DNA of 64,000 bases, from positions 70,636 through 134,635 of the forward strand of contig DATJPD010000184.1 of the NCBI GenBank assembly GCA_035506575.1. The letters run 5' to 3'. Positions 62,777 through 64,000 of the stretch are shown here, piece after piece. This stretch comes from DATJPD01 sp035506575 (lineage in GTDB: Bacteria > Pseudomonadota > Alphaproteobacteria > CACIAM-22H2). How positions within the stretch are numbered: the stretch's first letter is position 1; the number at the start of each line of letters is the position of its first letter. Both the position numbers and the translations under genes were made by a program. The notes under the pieces were generated by a model that worked only from the letters and a program-made list of their open reading frames with translations, made no database searches and was not told the DNA's origin.

Positions 62777-63116
62777 AACGCAATTCACTCGGCTGAATCG
62801 GTACCCGTCGTATCTGGCTGAGCCTCTCCCGTAGTGGTCGCGACGGCATCTTGTTCTAAGGCGCCGGCCAGAAATATCAGTCGCTGCATGTAGGGATGCG
62901 CCACTCCGAAACACCAACGATCGGGCAGGTCACGTGGAGGGGTAGGGGATCGTGCTACAGGACCTGCCTCAGTTTCGTCAGACATGCATCGCTCCGATGC
63001 TAAAAGACCATATTAGAACAAAACAAGAACAATATCAACCCCCAATAATCGATGACCCAGGCAAATCAACTGGTACGCGTGTAGTGCTGGCGCTACCATT
63101 CACTCGGGGAAGATCG
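62777..63116. other. 340-bp junction between housekeeping cluster and A+T-richer DNA
   Basis: No strong gene. Composition changes here from the high-GC level of secF to clearly more A+T-rich sequence. An imperfect palindrome (GTAGTGCTGGCGCTAC) lies near 63080. No tRNA or attachment-site duplication can be seen within the window. Confidence 0.5.
62785..62985 (-). CDS. Possible small hypothetical protein
   Basis: 66 residues with a plausible GGAG site six bases before the ATG. Polar ends and a centre like VAHPYMQRLIFLAGALEQDA. No family recognised; it could be chance. Listed because it fills much of a region otherwise without a gene and is divergent from the next gene. Confidence 0.35.
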   Translation of the reverse strand: MSDETEAGPVARSPTPPRDLPDRWCFGVAHPYMQRLIFLAGALEQDAVATTTGEAQPDTTGTDSAE

Positions 63117-63347
63117 ATGGCCGCTCATAACAATTCATTCGCAATCGACGACCAACTCAACACTCCGGACAATCTCGCTAGATACGCCCAAGTGCTGCAA
63201 GCGATGGATGCCTCGCTCGGCGCGGCATTGGCGCCATACCTAGCCTCACTTGCGTCTGGTCAGCGAGTCGACATGGTAGCGATATGGGATGCGCTGTACG
63301 TCGCGACCAAACCAACTCCGAATCTCCCTTCCCAAAGCGGCGAGTAG
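63117..63347 (+). CDS. Small hypothetical protein upstream of SMC-like ATPase
   Basis: 76 residues, mainly helical, beginning MAAHNNSFAIDDQLNTPDN; GGGGAAG precedes the ATG. Longer in-frame starts upstream are not supported. It ends 18 bp before the ATPase gene and is likely co-transcribed with it. No family recognised. Confidence 0.55.
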   Translation: MAAHNNSFAIDDQLNTPDNLARYAQVLQAMDASLGAALAPYLASLASGQRVDMVAIWDALYVATKPTPNLPSQSGE

Positions 63348-63365
63348 GCGCGCACGAGGCCGTGC

Positions 63366-64000
63366 ATGAGCTGGCTTCTTGAACAAATCTCGATCGAAGG
63401 ATTTCGCGGCGTCAACAACGCCGGTATGCCCCTGGAACTCAAATTTCACACTGAGAAGGTGAACTCTATCTTTGCGCCCAACGGCGTCGGTAAGAGTTCA
63501 ATATTTGAAGCGGTCACATATGCGCTGACGGGGGCGATACCAAAGCTCGACGTGCTGCCCGCAGCGGAACGCGGTGGATCTTACTATCTCAATCGCTTTC
63601 ACCCAGCTGGGGTGGGCACAGTTTCGCTGACGCTTAAGCCGATCGCGGGAGGTGCCAATGTTACTGTTACGGTCACCCGCGATCAGAATGCTGTGCGGAC
63701 CGTTGCGACAAGTGATGGGCGCGATGGCAATGCGATACTATCGGAACTAAATCGCGAGTTCGTTCTTCTGGATGCGAAGACATTCCAGAGATTTGTCGAT
63801 GAGACGCCCCTTAATCGCGGCCGCTCATTCTCAGGGTTGCTTGGACTTGGTAGCTATTCCGAGCTGCGCCAAGGGCTACAGGCACTTTCAAATACCCGCG
63901 CGTTCAATAATCACTTCGACGTTAACGCCAAGACCGCAAGAAAAAAGCTGATCGAGGGGCAGCTTACGCAAGCTCGCAACAATATTCGCGTCGCGTATTT
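63366..64000 (+). CDS. SMC/RecF-like AAA ATPase (3' end outside window)
   Basis: The first 211 codons are in the window and open to the edge. MSWLLEQISIEGFRGVNNAG followed by Walker A FAPNGVGKSSIFEAVTYAL is the N-terminus of an SMC/SbcC/RecF-type ATPase; a coiled-coil or hinge and the C-terminal half must lie beyond the edge. Codon use is more A+T-rich than in the housekeeping genes to the left. Such ATPases occur in DNA repair and in several anti-phage systems; which applies cannot be decided here. Confidence 0.85.
   Translation, partial: MSWLLEQISIEGFRGVNNAGMPLELKFHTEKVNSIFAPNGVGKSSIFEAVTYALTGAIPKLDVLPAAERGGSYYLNRFHPAGVGTVSLTLKPIAGGANVTVTVTRDQNAVRTVATSDGRDGNAILSELNREFVLLDAKTFQRFVDETPLNRGRSFSGLLGLGSYSELRQGLQALSNTRAFNNHFDVNAKTARKKLIEGQLTQARNNIRVAY

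Noticed and set aside
62777..63116. tRNA-associated integration site
   Set aside because: No tRNA-like cloverleaf or direct repeat could be seen at the composition boundary.

Overview
The window is chromosomal DNA of a high-GC alphaproteobacterium, most likely of the Hyphomicrobiales (Rhizobiales). The evidence is the housekeeping clusters tatABC and serS-surE-pcm-lysM/M23-yajC-secD-secF-Mth938, a perfect CtrA box, an HWE/HisKA_2 histidine kinase, several orphan Bug-type solute receptors, PAS_5 and small XRE/REC proteins, and a dispersed palindromic repeat of the 'CATTGCGAGCGAAGC' type. Genus cannot be fixed from sequence alone. No rRNA, tRNA, CRISPR array or insertion sequence was seen.

Layout. 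0-4 kb: an FCD/GntR regulator with a signal-less solute-binding protein, a thermonuclease-like protein and tatABC. 4-12 kb: signalling genes (PAS_5, EAL-CBS-GGDEF, a receiver protein, a class III cyclase) mixed with two Bug receptors, HU and a CMD-family protein. 12-36 kb: metabolism, mainly catabolism. This holds asd behind a probable attenuator; a BMP-type receptor divergent from an orphan molybdenum hydroxylase large subunit; a LysR-controlled Bug/flavin monooxygenase/extradiol dioxygenase operon; a dihydropyrimidinase divergent from an M20 amidohydrolase with a THI5/TauT-like ABC transporter; and a six-gene operon joining a LigAB-like ring-cleavage dioxygenase to a BMP-type ABC transporter. 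36-39.6 kb: a probable extracytosolic flavin electron-transfer operon (porin, FMN-binding protein, ApbE, four-helix membrane protein).

39.8-50.4 kb: a large atypical class A PBP behind a CtrA box, then two copies of an XRE / small helical protein / single-domain receiver set around a 1200-residue CheB-CheR-PAS-HWE kinase. 50.5-62.8 kb: an MFS carrier, then the serS to secF housekeeping cluster with a few added genes. In many relatives tatC lies directly before serS; here about 48 kb separate them. From about 62.8 kb the composition becomes clearly more A+T-rich, and the window ends inside an SMC/RecF-like ATPase that may open a mobile or defence island.

The observations most worth a second look are seven GTCAG pentamers at exact 11-bp spacing before a small secreted protein, the flavinylation operon (whose apbE carries an in-frame palindromic repeat and lacks a signal peptide), the ring-cleavage/ABC-transporter operon, the asd leader with Thr/Lys codons, and the right-edge ATPase module.
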